From the NCBI RefSeq assembly GCF_009602435.1, contig NZ_VZDQ01000024.1:186001-250000 (forward strand): a stretch of DNA of 64,000 nucleotides, in the 5' to 3' direction. Each line of letters starts with the position of its first letter. The first letter of the stretch is position 1. Of the stretch, positions 1 to 8,762 are shown piece after piece. A program made the translations under genes and the position numbers. The notes under the pieces were generated by a model. That model had not been told where the DNA came from. It searched no databases and saw only the letters and a program-made list of their open reading frames with translations. This DNA comes from Sediminibacillus terrae. Its GTDB lineage: Bacteria > Bacillota > Bacilli > Bacillales > Amphibacillaceae.

Positions 1-462
1 AGAATCGATCAGTTGTATAATCATATCATCCATGGGGTAAGCATTACCCTGAAGGAAGAAGATGAACGAAAATTAAGCAGTTTTGAAGAAAAGTATTTGA
101 AAGCATCAACGCCGATCGTCCCGATTATGGATCAGGTAGCCATACTGCCGGTGATCGGGGAAATAGATGAAAAACGGGCGGAAATCCTTCTCGAGGAAAC
201 CACCCAAAAAGCCAGCAAGCTGGCGATTGACTGGTTGGTTATCGACCTTTCCGGCGTTGTTACGGTAAACGATTTATTTGTCAGTTATTTATATAAGCTG
301 CTGGATTTATTAAAGCTGCTTGGAATTTCGCCAATTCTTACCGGCATTAAGCCGGAAATGAGCATAAGGGCAATGAAACTAGGCTTGTTCAAAGACAAAG
401 GCGTCATTACAAAATCGCATTTGAAGCAGGCAGTGGAAATGCTCCGCCAGCAGCAAAGCTGA
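1..462 (+). CDS. RsbR-type STAS-domain stress regulator, C-terminal part
   Basis: The reading frame is open from base 1, so the gene begins upstream; the TTG at 13 is probably not the true start. The visible 150 or so residues form a STAS domain, with the core DLSGV strand near residue 80 and a GIKPE loop near 115. This layout matches the C-terminal half of RsbR paralogues, which in Bacillus form the stressosome and control sigma-B through RsbS and RsbT. The N-terminal globin-like or sensory half is not visible. At the two positions where RsbR carries phosphorylated threonines, my by-eye alignment gives Asp (in VND) and Arg (in MSIRAM). It could therefore be an RsbR paralogue with altered phospho-control. 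The family call is firm; the paralogue is not resolved. Confidence 0.75.
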   Translation, partial: RIDQLYNHIIHGVSITLKEEDERKLSSFEEKYLKASTPIVPIMDQVAILPVIGEIDEKRAEILLEETTQKASKLAIDWLVIDLSGVVTVNDLFVSYLYKLLDLLKLLGISPILTGIKPEMSIRAMKLGLFKDKGVITKSHLKQAVEMLRQQQS

Positions 463-492
463 TTGGCGTCTGCTCGTCTTATCGACCATGAT

Positions 493-532
493 GGCTTTCC
501 CGTTTGAAGCTTGAAAGTTTAACGGGAAAGCC
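493..532. terminator. Stem-loop between convergent genes
   Basis: A 12-bp perfect inverted repeat (GGCTTTCCCGTT / AACGGGAAAGCC) with a 16-nt loop lies between the stops of the STAS gene and the convergent phasin-like gene. The T-run is weak, so termination is inferred from position and stem. Confidence 0.55.
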
Positions 533-542
533 GGCAAGACTA

Positions 543-848
543 TCACTCGTTTTCTTTGTAATGAAAGTTTTCCAGTTTTTGAAGTCTTATCTCCAATTCT
601 TGCAGTTCCTCTTTCGTAGCGATTCCCAGTTCATCAATGATTTTATTTTTTTGATCAGTCTGCTGTTCACTCCATTCCGCCGCTTTCGACTCTCCTCTTT
701 CGGTGAATTTCCGCAGCATTTCTCTCGCTTGTTTCACTGTCAATTCATCGTTCGCCACCATTTCGTCCAACTTCTTTTTCAAGCTTTCCTTTCCAAGTAC
801 TGCAGCTCCCAATCCAAGCAGAAATCCTCTTTTCAGCAAATCACTCAT
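543..848 (-). CDS. Phasin-like coiled-coil protein
   Basis: This 101-residue protein has a short hydrophobic N-terminus (residues 7-19, GFLLGLGAAVLG) followed by a charged, mostly helical region with heptad-like spacing. It resembles the short phasin-like proteins (COG3937 type) found beside AarF/UbiB kinases in Bacillales. Its ATG directly follows the TAA of the kinase gene, with a GGAGG site inside the kinase 3' end, so the two are co-transcribed and probably translationally coupled. The phasin label rests on overall composition and neighbourhood; a granule-binding role is unproven. No PHA synthase gene is visible in the window. Confidence 0.6.
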   Translation of the reverse strand: MSDLLKRGFLLGLGAAVLGKESLKKKLDEMVANDELTVKQAREMLRKFTERGESKAAEWSEQQTDQKNKIIDELGIATKEELQELEIRLQKLENFHYKENE

Positions 849-2510
849 TTACCAAAACCTCCTTTTATGTTTTAAAGAGTGAATCATCTTGTGGTGCTTC
901 CTTGCCAGTGCACCCAACAAAATGAGAAACATTCCACTCGCAAACGCGCCACCCTTTATGAGTTCGCGGGAGTCTATGAACCAACCAGCGGAAAACACGG
1001 CAGCAGCGACAGTTAATAAGAAAAAACAGATGGCTGCGTAAAATAAGTAGTATTGATGCATGAATTTATAGCGCTGTTTGTTTTTTGCCCATTCACGATC
1101 CCTTTCCCCATCGTTCATCCAGTCAATCAGTTCTCGTGGCAGCGACAGCAGCGGACGGGCCGATTCTTTAAACACCTCTGTATAAATGGATCCTTTGCCA
1201 TTCTCACCGGAGGCCCACTGTTTCACGACAGGACGTGCCCATTTCACCATGTCTACTTCCGGATAAATCGATAACAGTACACCAAGCAAGATAGATGCCG
1301 CCCTGCCCAGGAATGCATAATCGGCCGGAAGCTGGATCGGTTGTTCTTTCACAAACACTTGAAGATCCTCCATGACCTGTTCCAGCAATTCACCCTGCAT
1401 CCGCTGTCCTGCTTGCTCCTGATAGATATCGAGTGTTTTCTTCAATAGTTTTTTTATTTTTTCTGTATCATAGTTTTCCAGAAGGAAATCCATTTCAAGC
1501 AGCGCATGTATCACACGGTCATAATCATCCAGGATGACTCCTTGCACAACACTCCGCAACTGCTTTGTATCTTCTTTCCGGATTTCCCCTGCCATGCCGA
1601 AGTCAAGAACGGCGATCGTTCCGTCTTGTTGAATAAGAAGGTTCCCGACATGGGGGTCCGCATGGAAGACCCCGGGATTGATGAATTGATCGATGTAAAA
1701 ATCAAATAACGCCTTGGCTATTTGTTTTCGATCGATGCCGTGTTCTTGCATAAAAGAAAGATTATCGATTCTTTCCCCATCGACCCATTCCATTACCAGT
1801 ACCCTGTCTGTACACAACTCATCATAGTATTCCGGAATGTGGATATTCTCATTTTCTTTGAACCGCTTTTTGAAATAGTTGGCATATTGCAATTCCTGTT
1901 CAAAGTCCAGCTCCTGACTCATCACCGAGACAATTTCCTTATATAACTTCTGCAAATCTGCTTTTTTTCCATAAATCGTGAACCGGGATAATAGCCAAAA
2001 CACGATACGCAGCGCCCGGAAGTCCTTGTGAAAAACTTCTTCGACACGGTGTCTTCTTACCTTCACTGCAACAGGCGCCCCGTTATGCAGCTTTGCCTTG
2101 TACACTTCTCCAATAGACGCGGACGCAACTGGATAGCGGTCGAAATCGGCAAGATGTGTTTCCAGATTTGTCTCCCACTCTTCCTCGAGTGTTTGCCGGG
2201 AATACTTAAACGGAACCGATTTGACTTTGTCCGTCAGTCCTTCTAACTCTTTTATAAAGGCAGCTGGCAGTAAATCCCTTCGCGTACTTAAAAATTGACC
2301 GAATTTTATCATCAAGCCACCGAGTTCCAAAGCATTTTTGCGATACTCTCTGGCTTGCCCGGCCAGCATCCGTTCCCATTTTTTATTGGTTTCCTTGTCC
2401 CAGACACGGTGTATGAACTGGAAGCTGTAAATTTGCAGGAGAAATTTCATTGTCATGAAAACGATGCTGTATATTCGGTACAGTGTATTGTATTTCACTA
2501 AAACCACCAT
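849..2510 (-). CDS. AarF/UbiB (ABC1) family atypical kinase
   Basis: The 553-residue product has the atypical-kinase signatures of the UbiB/ABC1 family. These are a KxGQ-like motif (KFGQFLSTRRDLLP, near residue 69), an ASIGEVYKAKL nucleotide loop, VAVKVRR with the ATP-binding lysine, a metal-binding FHADPHVGNLL loop and a DFG triad in VLDFGMAG. Two predicted transmembrane helices close the C-terminus, as in bacterial UbiB. The family supports isoprenoid quinone metabolism or lipid trafficking; since Bacillaceae make menaquinone, the exact role is open. The ATG at 2510 has no clear ribosome site. A GTG four codons in has GGTGG five bases upstream and is a plausible alternative start. The phasin-like gene follows immediately. 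Confidence 0.85.
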   Translation of the reverse strand: MVVLVKYNTLYRIYSIVFMTMKFLLQIYSFQFIHRVWDKETNKKWERMLAGQAREYRKNALELGGLMIKFGQFLSTRRDLLPAAFIKELEGLTDKVKSVPFKYSRQTLEEEWETNLETHLADFDRYPVASASIGEVYKAKLHNGAPVAVKVRRHRVEEVFHKDFRALRIVFWLLSRFTIYGKKADLQKLYKEIVSVMSQELDFEQELQYANYFKKRFKENENIHIPEYYDELCTDRVLVMEWVDGERIDNLSFMQEHGIDRKQIAKALFDFYIDQFINPGVFHADPHVGNLLIQQDGTIAVLDFGMAGEIRKEDTKQLRSVVQGVILDDYDRVIHALLEMDFLLENYDTEKIKKLLKKTLDIYQEQAGQRMQGELLEQVMEDLQVFVKEQPIQLPADYAFLGRAASILLGVLLSIYPEVDMVKWARPVVKQWASGENGKGSIYTEVFKESARPLLSLPRELIDWMNDGERDREWAKNKQRYKFMHQYYLFYAAICFFLLTVAAAVFSAGWFIDSRELIKGGAFASGMFLILLGALARKHHKMIHSLKHKRRFW

Positions 2511-2692
2511 CCACTATGCACACTCTTATCCAAGGCCGTGCCTGATTATTAGTAATAGATACCCGTATCGGGAGCAGAAAAAACGAGCACCTTTTCACAA
2601 AGCTTGTCGTCGGCTATCGAATGAGCCGTTAAAGAAGTCCATAAGCCTAGTCGGGCAGCGGATGCTGTCGTAGAAATGCTACCAAATAACTA

Positions 2693-2722
2693 TTCCAAAT
2701 ATTGCGAAAAAATAACTATAAT
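2693..2722 (+). promoter_or_regulatory. Candidate sigma-A promoter of the metalloprotease gene
   Basis: TTCCAA at 2693 and a perfect TATAAT at 2717 are 18 bp apart, about 50 bp upstream of the proposed TTG start. The -35 box is weak, so this is a tentative call. Confidence 0.35.
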
Positions 2723-2774
2723 GATAAATGGCGGAGCACACCTATTGATCTATATTTCGGGGAGGGAATGTTAT

Positions 2775-4904
2775 TTGAAGAAAAAACTAACCGCAATCAT
2801 TTCTACTAGTGTATTATCTTTTTCTTTGTTTGCACCTGTTGCTTCCAACCAGACAGCGGCAGCAGAAAGCACGGAAAGATGGAACATCGAGCGGTATGGG
2901 GACGAGTTGGACATCAGTGCAGAGTTGAACGAGAAGTCGAAAGATGAGGAGTTTCAAAAAGAAGCAAGAAAGCTGATTAAACAATCAGCAGCAAAAGTGA
3001 ATTTCAACGAAGCCGAGACGGCAAGCAGTACAACAACCGATGAAGGATTCACATATGATGGCGGAACCAAACTGTTTCTCGATCGCGACTTGAGCTTTAA
3101 AGAATTCACCTTGCGCAGCGTAGGCGACAACGTGGAAATTTGGGTGGCAGAGGATCTTAGTTTCCCGGAGGGGGATCCTAGAGATCCACAGGTCGTAACT
3201 CAGGAACAGGTAGACAAGCTTGCTGATGAGTTTGACGAAAATATTTTCCCGAAAACAACTGCATTCTTTGGAACTCCTGATTCTCTCGACGGAAGCAATT
3301 CTCCGCTTCCGGATTTGGTTGGGCTTCCAGAAGGATACTACCAGTCGGAAGATGGCAATGACAAAACAATCATGCTGGTTGATAACATCAAAGACGATAA
3401 CTACCATGATCCGGATTACCCGTTCTTTGTCGCTGGTTTTTTCTGGAGTACATTGGAGAGCTATATCGACCGAAACATTGTTACAATAGATGCAAATAAC
3501 TGGGAAGAACGCCTGGAAAGTACTTTCTTCGCCACTACAATGCACGAATTCCAGCATTTGATCCACAATGATAACGACAGTACAGAAACTACTTGGCTTA
3601 ATGAAGGAATGTCGACATTCTCTGAATATCTAGGGGGGTATGGGCACGATTATGGTTCCATCAACTTCCTGCTCGATCATCCGGAAAATTCCCTGGTGAA
3701 TTGGGATGAACATGTCGGAGCCGATACAGGTCCGGAAACGATTGCTGATTATGGCCTTGTCTATTTGTTCACTTTGTACAATTACGAGCAATTCGGACAG
3801 GAATTCATACGTGATGTTGCTACCAGTCCGCTGCATGGCATTGAAAGCTATAACCAGGCGTACAAGGACTTCGGTATCAAAGAGGATTTCCAAAGCGTCT
3901 TCGAAAAGTTCGTCACTGCCTTGTTGATCGATGAAAACCAGAAAGTGAAAGGCAAAAAAGGCATTTATGGTTTTGATTCAATCGACTTACGCGAAATACC
4001 GGTAGAAGACGGTGAAACTAGAGGAAATACGGTTAACTTTGAAGAAGCTTCCTTGTACGAAAAAGATGGCGTTCCTGCATGGGGGGCCGATTACAAGCTG
4101 CTGGATTTTGAAGGAAAAATCGAAAACATTACCTTTGACGGCGTTGACTTCCTGCCAAGCCTTTGGCAGACTGTCACAAATCCGCTGGGTTCCAGCAACC
4201 AGGTTTATTGGGGAAATGATGGAGATGAAGCAGACAATAGTCTGATCTTTGAAGCGGATTTATCGGATGTTTCGGAAGCTTCCCTTCAATTCGACCATTA
4301 CATTGATATCGAAGAACAATGGGATTTCGGTGTTGTCCAAGTTTCAACGGACGAAGGGAAATCATGGACCAGTCTCGAAAATGAACATACTAGATCAGAT
4401 GTAGTCGAGGAAGGTTATCCGAAGATCAAAGAGAATGTACCTGGATTCACCGGTTATGTTGATGACTAGCAACAAGAAACGTTTGATTTATCTGATTATG
4501 CTGGGCAAAAAGTATATATATCTTTCCGTTATTTGACGGACTGGGGAACGACTGATTCCGGTTGGTTTGTCGATAATATCGCCATTCCAGAAATCGATTT
4601 GGTGTATGATGGGTCCTCGATGGATGGATTACAATCAAAAGAGGAGCTGCTTGAACAATACGTCAATTATTCAGTTACTTTCGTCAATGAAGATAAACAT
4701 GGCAAGTTCAAAGTCTATCATGTGGATCCATTTAATATAACGGAAGCCGACGCTTTGAATTTGCGTAATTTATTTAAAAAAGGAACAAATTATATGACTA
4801 CCTGGTATGCCGCTCCACAGGGAAGTATTGATTCCGTGCCGTTTGAATACAATATTGAATTAAAAGATAGTAAGGGACCAAAAAAGAAGAAAAAGCAGAA
4901 ATAA
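2775..4904 (+). pseudogene. Secreted HEFQH zinc metalloprotease interrupted by an in-frame TAG
   Basis: The start is TTG at 2775 behind GGGGAGGG; it gives a clean signal peptide (MKKKLTAIISTS..., hydrophobic to about residue 22, AAA cleavage region). The catalytic motif HEFQH is at residues 257-261, with a third zinc ligand candidate Glu277 in WLNEG. This resembles secreted M6/M30-type Bacillus proteases. At 4467-4469 the frame meets TAG, yet the same frame continues without a shift to 4904. The continuation encodes a typical beta-sandwich end (FDLSDYAGQKVYI, then WGTTDSGWFVDN) and a Lys-rich tail. The gene is therefore 709 codons with one nonsense codon, probably from TGG or CAG. A 564-residue truncated enzyme keeping the catalytic part could still be made. 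Sequencing error is the main alternative. Confidence 0.75.
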
Positions 4905-4950
4905 GAACCTGGTTCACTGTACGTCGTGTGCTCCCCTCTTTTTACCCATA

Positions 4951-4990
4951 AAGCAGAACCGCTCTTGCCTTAGCCCGAGCGGTTCTGCTT
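4951..4990. terminator. Terminator of the metalloprotease gene
   Basis: A perfect 14-bp stem (AAGCAGAACCGCTC / GAGCGGTTCTGCTT) with a 12-nt loop is followed by TTCTTTTCCC, 47 bases after the protease stop. Confidence 0.85.
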
Positions 4991-5090
4991 TTCTTTTCCC
5001 TCTATTTAGGAGATATAAATCTAGCATTCTCTTGGAACTTAACTAGATAAAAGTGAAAGATAGAGGATTTCCCTTCACTGTTGACCAAAA

Positions 5091-5160
5091 GCTTGCTGAA
5101 ATCCGACGCTGCGGAAAGCGTAGTGTATTCGGGCTGCGGACTACATAAAAATATATCCAG
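5091..5160. repeat. Decayed intergenic repeat-like segment
   Basis: No credible gene lies between 4991 and 5488. This stretch contains a segment (minus strand CACTACGCTTTCCGCAGCG) that resembles the dispersed, GC-rich intergenic repeats common in Bacillaceae. The resemblance is from memory and only partial. Confidence 0.3.
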
Positions 5161-5212
5161 CAATTTTGTTTCACTTTGTCCGTTCACTTTGTTAGCAGAA
5201 CGTTATAGAGCA

Positions 5213-5306
5213 GACTAACACCGCCGCTTTGCGCGGCAACGCCGAACCACCCCCGTTGCGGGGGCGCACTTTTTTCGTCGCTATTCGGTCGCTTCCGCTT
5301 TTGTTT
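5213..5306. repeat. 94-bp direct repeat, copy 1 (duplicated phosphorylase 3' end)
   Basis: This segment differs at 2 of 94 positions from 5421-5514. It contains two small GC hairpins (GCCGC/GCGGC, and CCCCCG/CGGGGG followed by GCGCACTTTTTT). It also carries the same bases that encode the last eight codons of the GH65 phosphorylase in copy 2. Copy 1 sits outside the gene and is a non-coding duplicate. Confidence 0.85.
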
Positions 5307-5420
5307 CATCCAGCTCCAGCTCCCAGCGACTCGTAAAACTTCCCTCGCCTCCGTACGATAAGTCAACATCGTCGCTTACGCTCCGTGTTTCCTTTATCTC
5401 CTGCGGAAAACCGGAAGTTC
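5307..5420. repeat. Spacer between the direct repeats, Bacillaceae-type repeat-like
   Basis: The 114-bp spacer includes CCAGCTCCAGCTCCCAGCGA and CGATAAGTCAACATCGTCG segments. These resemble widely dispersed non-coding elements of Bacillaceae genomes. No open frame with a ribosome site is present. Identification is by recollection only. Confidence 0.35.
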
Positions 5421-5514
5421 GACTAATACCGCCGCTTTGCGCGGCAACGCTGAACCACCCCCGTTGCGGGGGCGCACTTTTTTCGTCGCTATTCGGTCGC
5501 TTCCGCTTTTGTTT
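5421..5514. repeat. 94-bp direct repeat, copy 2, overlapping the phosphorylase 3' end
   Basis: This is the second copy of the element at 5213-5306 (92 of 94 identical). It overlaps the last 26 bases of the GH65 gene and supplies its stop codon and the downstream CCCCCG/CGGGGG hairpin. Confidence 0.85.
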
Positions 5515-7807
5515 CCGGATTGATGACTAGGTCTTTTTCGGCTCTTAGGGTGTATTTTTCACCATTTACACATATCGGTAGATCTGGTCCTTCGAGCAAG
5601 TGGAGGACTAGTTTGTTCACTTCTCTGTCCACTTTGATGACTTGATGGTTGTATTGTACGTGGAAGGAGTAGCTATCCCATTCATCCGGCAGCTGCGGAG
5701 CCATATGCAGTCCGTCTTCTTTGATGCGCAAACCAGCAAAACCGAAGACGATCGCCATCCACGTACCGCCCATGTTGGCCATATGCAATCCATCCTTCGT
5801 ATTGCCTTTGGTATTATCCAAATCAAGCCGGGCCGTTTCAATGAAATAATCATATGCCTTTTTCATATATCCCAGCTTGGACGCCATGATACTGAACACA
5901 CATGACGACAGCGACGAATCATGGGTAGTGATTTTTTCATAGTAATCATACGTGTTCTCCAATGTGCTATACTGCTGTTCATCCTCCAATAAAAAGTGTG
6001 CCAAAATCGTATCTGCTTGTTTGCATACTTGGTATCTATACAAGGTCAACGGATGATAATGAAGCAGCAGCGGTTTTTCTTCATCAGGTGTCTCCGAGAG
6101 GTCCCACCTCTTTTTATGAAGAAACGAATCATCCTGGGGATTGATATCCAACTCAGGATCATAAGGCAGATACATATTCTCCGCCGCCCGCTTCCAAGCT
6201 TCGATTTCCTTTTCCTCAAAACCAATCTGATCAAATAACTGTTCCGCTATCCGTTCATCCCATTTAGGCAAACGTTCCACAATCTTGGCTGCCCACAGCA
6301 GATTATGCTTGGCCATTACATTGGTATAATAGTTATTGTTCACCAGACATGTATATTCGTCTGGACCCGTCACCTCGTCAATCGCAAAACTTCCATCTCG
6401 TCTGAAGTGTCCGGTATCCATCCATAATCTTGCCGTTTCAATCAATAACTCTGCTCCATAATCAAGCATGAACTGCTCGTCATGGGTGGCAAAATAATAC
6501 TGGATATAACTATAAGCTATATCCGCGCTGATATGATACTGGGCAGACCCCGACGGAAAATAGGAAGAGCATTCCTCGCCTGTTATCGTCCGCCACGGAA
6601 ACAAAGCTCCCTGCCTATGTCCAAGTGTCCGTGCCCATTGCCTTGCCTGTTCAAGGATCGAGTAACGGTAGATGAGCAGCTGCTTGGCCAATTCTGGATT
6701 GGTCATCAGAAAGACAGGAAATAAATAGATTTCCGTATCCCAGAAATAATGGCCTTCATAACCTTCTCCGGACAGTCCCTTGGCGGAAATGTTACTGAAT
6801 TTATCTCGTCCTGACGATTGCAGCAGATGGTACAAGTTAAAACGGATGCCTTCCTGCAGCTTCGCTTCGCCTTGAATCTCTACATCGCTTCGCTCCCAGA
6901 AAAGCTTTAAATAGTCTTCCTGTGACCGGAGGAGGGTTTCGAATTCGACATCCCGCAGACGATAGTAAATGCTTTTCGCCCGGTCTTTCAAATCATCTCC
7001 ATGCCTCAACGTATCGACATAGATATTTTGCTTAATGATCTCCACTGCATCTGTCTTCTTTTTATCAAATGTGTACGAAAAGTATATCTTTTGTTCATCC
7101 TGTTCAATGTCCGGCTCAATATCGTTATTGTTCGGAAGGTAATGGCTCGTGTGGCAGCCGACTTGCAACCCGGAAGTTTCCGTTTCGCACATGATATACC
7201 CCGTATCATTATGAACCTCTATATCCTTTACAGCCAGGCTCTTGGAATGGCCGGCAGCGAGGCGCGGGTCATCCATGCTGATGTAATTGGAAATATCCCC
7301 GTCCACCGTAGACATTACGGTGACTTTGTCATTGAAATTGATCGGGTCGATAATTACTTTGCTAATAAATAACTCGCGATGGATAAAGGATACCATGCGC
7401 TGAAAAGTGAGCTTCACTTCCTTGCCGCTAGGGGACAGCCAGTGGATGCTTCTTTCCGTATATCCTTTGTCCATGTGAAGGGTCCGCGTATAATCAAGGA
7501 TTTCCCCTTCTGTGATGGCGAACTTTTCTTTGTCGTCCCCAATGTATATATCGATGGTCTGAGCATCGATGACATTGAGCATTTTTTGCTGGGTCGCGGG
7601 AAAACCGTAAAGCTTCTCTCCATACGAAATATTGATGGTATCATGAAAAGCATTTAAATATGTTCCGCGAATGGACTCAAATGAAGGACCGTAGCCTTCT
7701 TCAAAACTCCCTCTCACACCGAGATAGCCATTTCCCAAAAAGAACAGGCTTTCTTCGTTTAAAAGATCGGTATCACGCAAGGAGTGGCTATATATTTTCC
7801 AAGTCAT
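5489..7807 (-). CDS. GH65 family alpha-glucoside phosphorylase (maltose/kojibiose/nigerose type)
   Basis: The 772-residue product matches GH65 inverting phosphorylases in length and layout: an N-terminal beta-sandwich (FFLGNGYLGVRGSFEEGY), an (alpha/alpha)6 barrel and a short C-terminal beta domain. The general acid is the Glu of VTGPDEY. A HDSSLS segment fits the phosphate-binding loop. Such enzymes convert a disaccharide plus phosphate to beta-glucose 1-phosphate and free sugar in the cytoplasm. The RGTYLNAFHDT and EKLYGFP motifs look closer to kojibiose/nigerose-type enzymes than to B. subtilis YvdK, so substrate is unresolved. The ATG at 7807 has AGGAGG nine bases upstream; an in-frame start 21 bases earlier lacks one. 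It is the last gene of the transporter operon. No beta-phosphoglucomutase gene is nearby. Confidence 0.88.
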   Translation of the reverse strand: MTWKIYSHSLRDTDLLNEESLFFLGNGYLGVRGSFEEGYGPSFESIRGTYLNAFHDTINISYGEKLYGFPATQQKMLNVIDAQTIDIYIGDDKEKFAITEGEILDYTRTLHMDKGYTERSIHWLSPSGKEVKLTFQRMVSFIHRELFISKVIIDPINFNDKVTVMSTVDGDISNYISMDDPRLAAGHSKSLAVKDIEVHNDTGYIMCETETSGLQVGCHTSHYLPNNNDIEPDIEQDEQKIYFSYTFDKKKTDAVEIIKQNIYVDTLRHGDDLKDRAKSIYYRLRDVEFETLLRSQEDYLKLFWERSDVEIQGEAKLQEGIRFNLYHLLQSSGRDKFSNISAKGLSGEGYEGHYFWDTEIYLFPVFLMTNPELAKQLLIYRYSILEQARQWARTLGHRQGALFPWRTITGEECSSYFPSGSAQYHISADIAYSYIQYYFATHDEQFMLDYGAELLIETARLWMDTGHFRRDGSFAIDEVTGPDEYTCLVNNNYYTNVMAKHNLLWAAKIVERLPKWDERIAEQLFDQIGFEEKEIEAWKRAAENMYLPYDPELDINPQDDSFLHKKRWDLSETPDEEKPLLLHYHPLTLYRYQVCKQADTILAHFLLEDEQQYSTLENTYDYYEKITTHDSSLSSCVFSIMASKLGYMKKAYDYFIETARLDLDNTKGNTKDGLHMANMGGTWMAIVFGFAGLRIKEDGLHMAPQLPDEWDSYSFHVQYNHQVIKVDREVNKLVLHLLEGPDLPICVNGEKYTLRAEKDLVINPETKAEATE

Positions 7808-7903
7808 GTGCCTCAACCTCCTATGCAATAATAGTGTTTGTTTTGATTACCATATAATAATTCGTCTGTGGTTACAAATCTCCTACTTGAGCAGGGAGTG
7901 ATG

Positions 7904-8752
7904 TCATTCTTTGACCCCGCCTTGCGTGAGTCCATTGACAATCTGTCGCTGGAATAGCAATACAATCACCAGTGTCGGAATAGTCACGAGTATCGTAGCT
8001 GCAGCAACCTGTCCCCAAAGAATCTCGAATTGGGTGCGCAAAAAGGAAATAGCGACAGGAACCGTATGGTATTCGGAATTGGAATTGATCGTGATTGCCA
8101 GCACAAATTCATTCCATGCCGTGATGAACGTGATGATCGCAACCGTGAATACACCGGGTGCCGCCAACGGAAACACGATTTTATAGAGCGTCTGGAAAGC
8201 CGATGCACCATCGATCCGGGCAGACTCCTCCAATGCCAGCGGGATTTGGTTGAAGTGAGTGACCAGTATCCAGACAGCCATCGGCAAAGTGATCGATGAA
8301 TACGGAAGCGTGATCCAGTAACTATTCGTCCAACCCAAATCGATAAACAAATTATAAATAGGTCCGATTACGATCATTTGCGGAAACATAGAAACAGCCA
8401 ATACAATGCCTAAAAGTATATTTTTTCCGCGAAAATCAAAGCGGGATATCGCATAGGCGGCAAAGGTCGCCACTATCACGATGTAGACAGTCGTCACACC
8501 CGATACAATCAGACTGTTGCCGATCGCCCGCAAAATCCCTTTTTCCATGATTACATCAGCATAGTGCTGCATCGTCGGATTTTCCGGGATGATGGAAAAC
8601 GGATTGTTGCCGTAAATCTCGCCTGTCTGTTTAAAGGAAGTGATCAAAATCCAGATAAACGGGAAAACGATGATTACTAAGTAAAAAATAAGCATTATCC
8701 AAAACGGCCAGCCAAAGCCTTTTTTCTCTGCACCTGCATTATTTGCCATCAT
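7904..8752 (-). CDS. Sugar ABC transporter permease, MalG type
   Basis: This roughly 282-residue inner-membrane protein has six predicted helices and the EAA loop (EESARIDGASAFQTLYKIV) that contacts the ATPase. Its size and order match MalG/CUT1 permeases. The frame extends further upstream, but AAGGAGGG lies just before the ATG pair at 8752/8749, which fixes the start there. The upstream permease gene ends at 8763, ten bases away, so the pair is tightly coupled. It would form the translocation pore with the MalF-type partner and take sugar from the binding protein encoded at 10094-11380. Confidence 0.9.
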   Translation of the reverse strand: MMANNAGAEKKGFGWPFWIMLIFYLVIIVFPFIWILITSFKQTGEIYGNNPFSIIPENPTMQHYADVIMEKGILRAIGNSLIVSGVTTVYIVIVATFAAYAISRFDFRGKNILLGIVLAVSMFPQMIVIGPIYNLFIDLGWTNSYWITLPYSSITLPMAVWILVTHFNQIPLALEESARIDGASAFQTLYKIVFPLAAPGVFTVAIITFITAWNEFVLAITINSNSEYHTVPVAISFLRTQFEILWGQVAAATILVTIPTLVIVLLFQRQIVNGLTQGGVKE

Positions 8753-8762
8753 GCTTCCCTCC

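Noticed and set aside
2985-3566. Antisense frame of 193 codons in the protease gene
   Set aside because: It covers the conserved protease core and has no ribosome site of its own.
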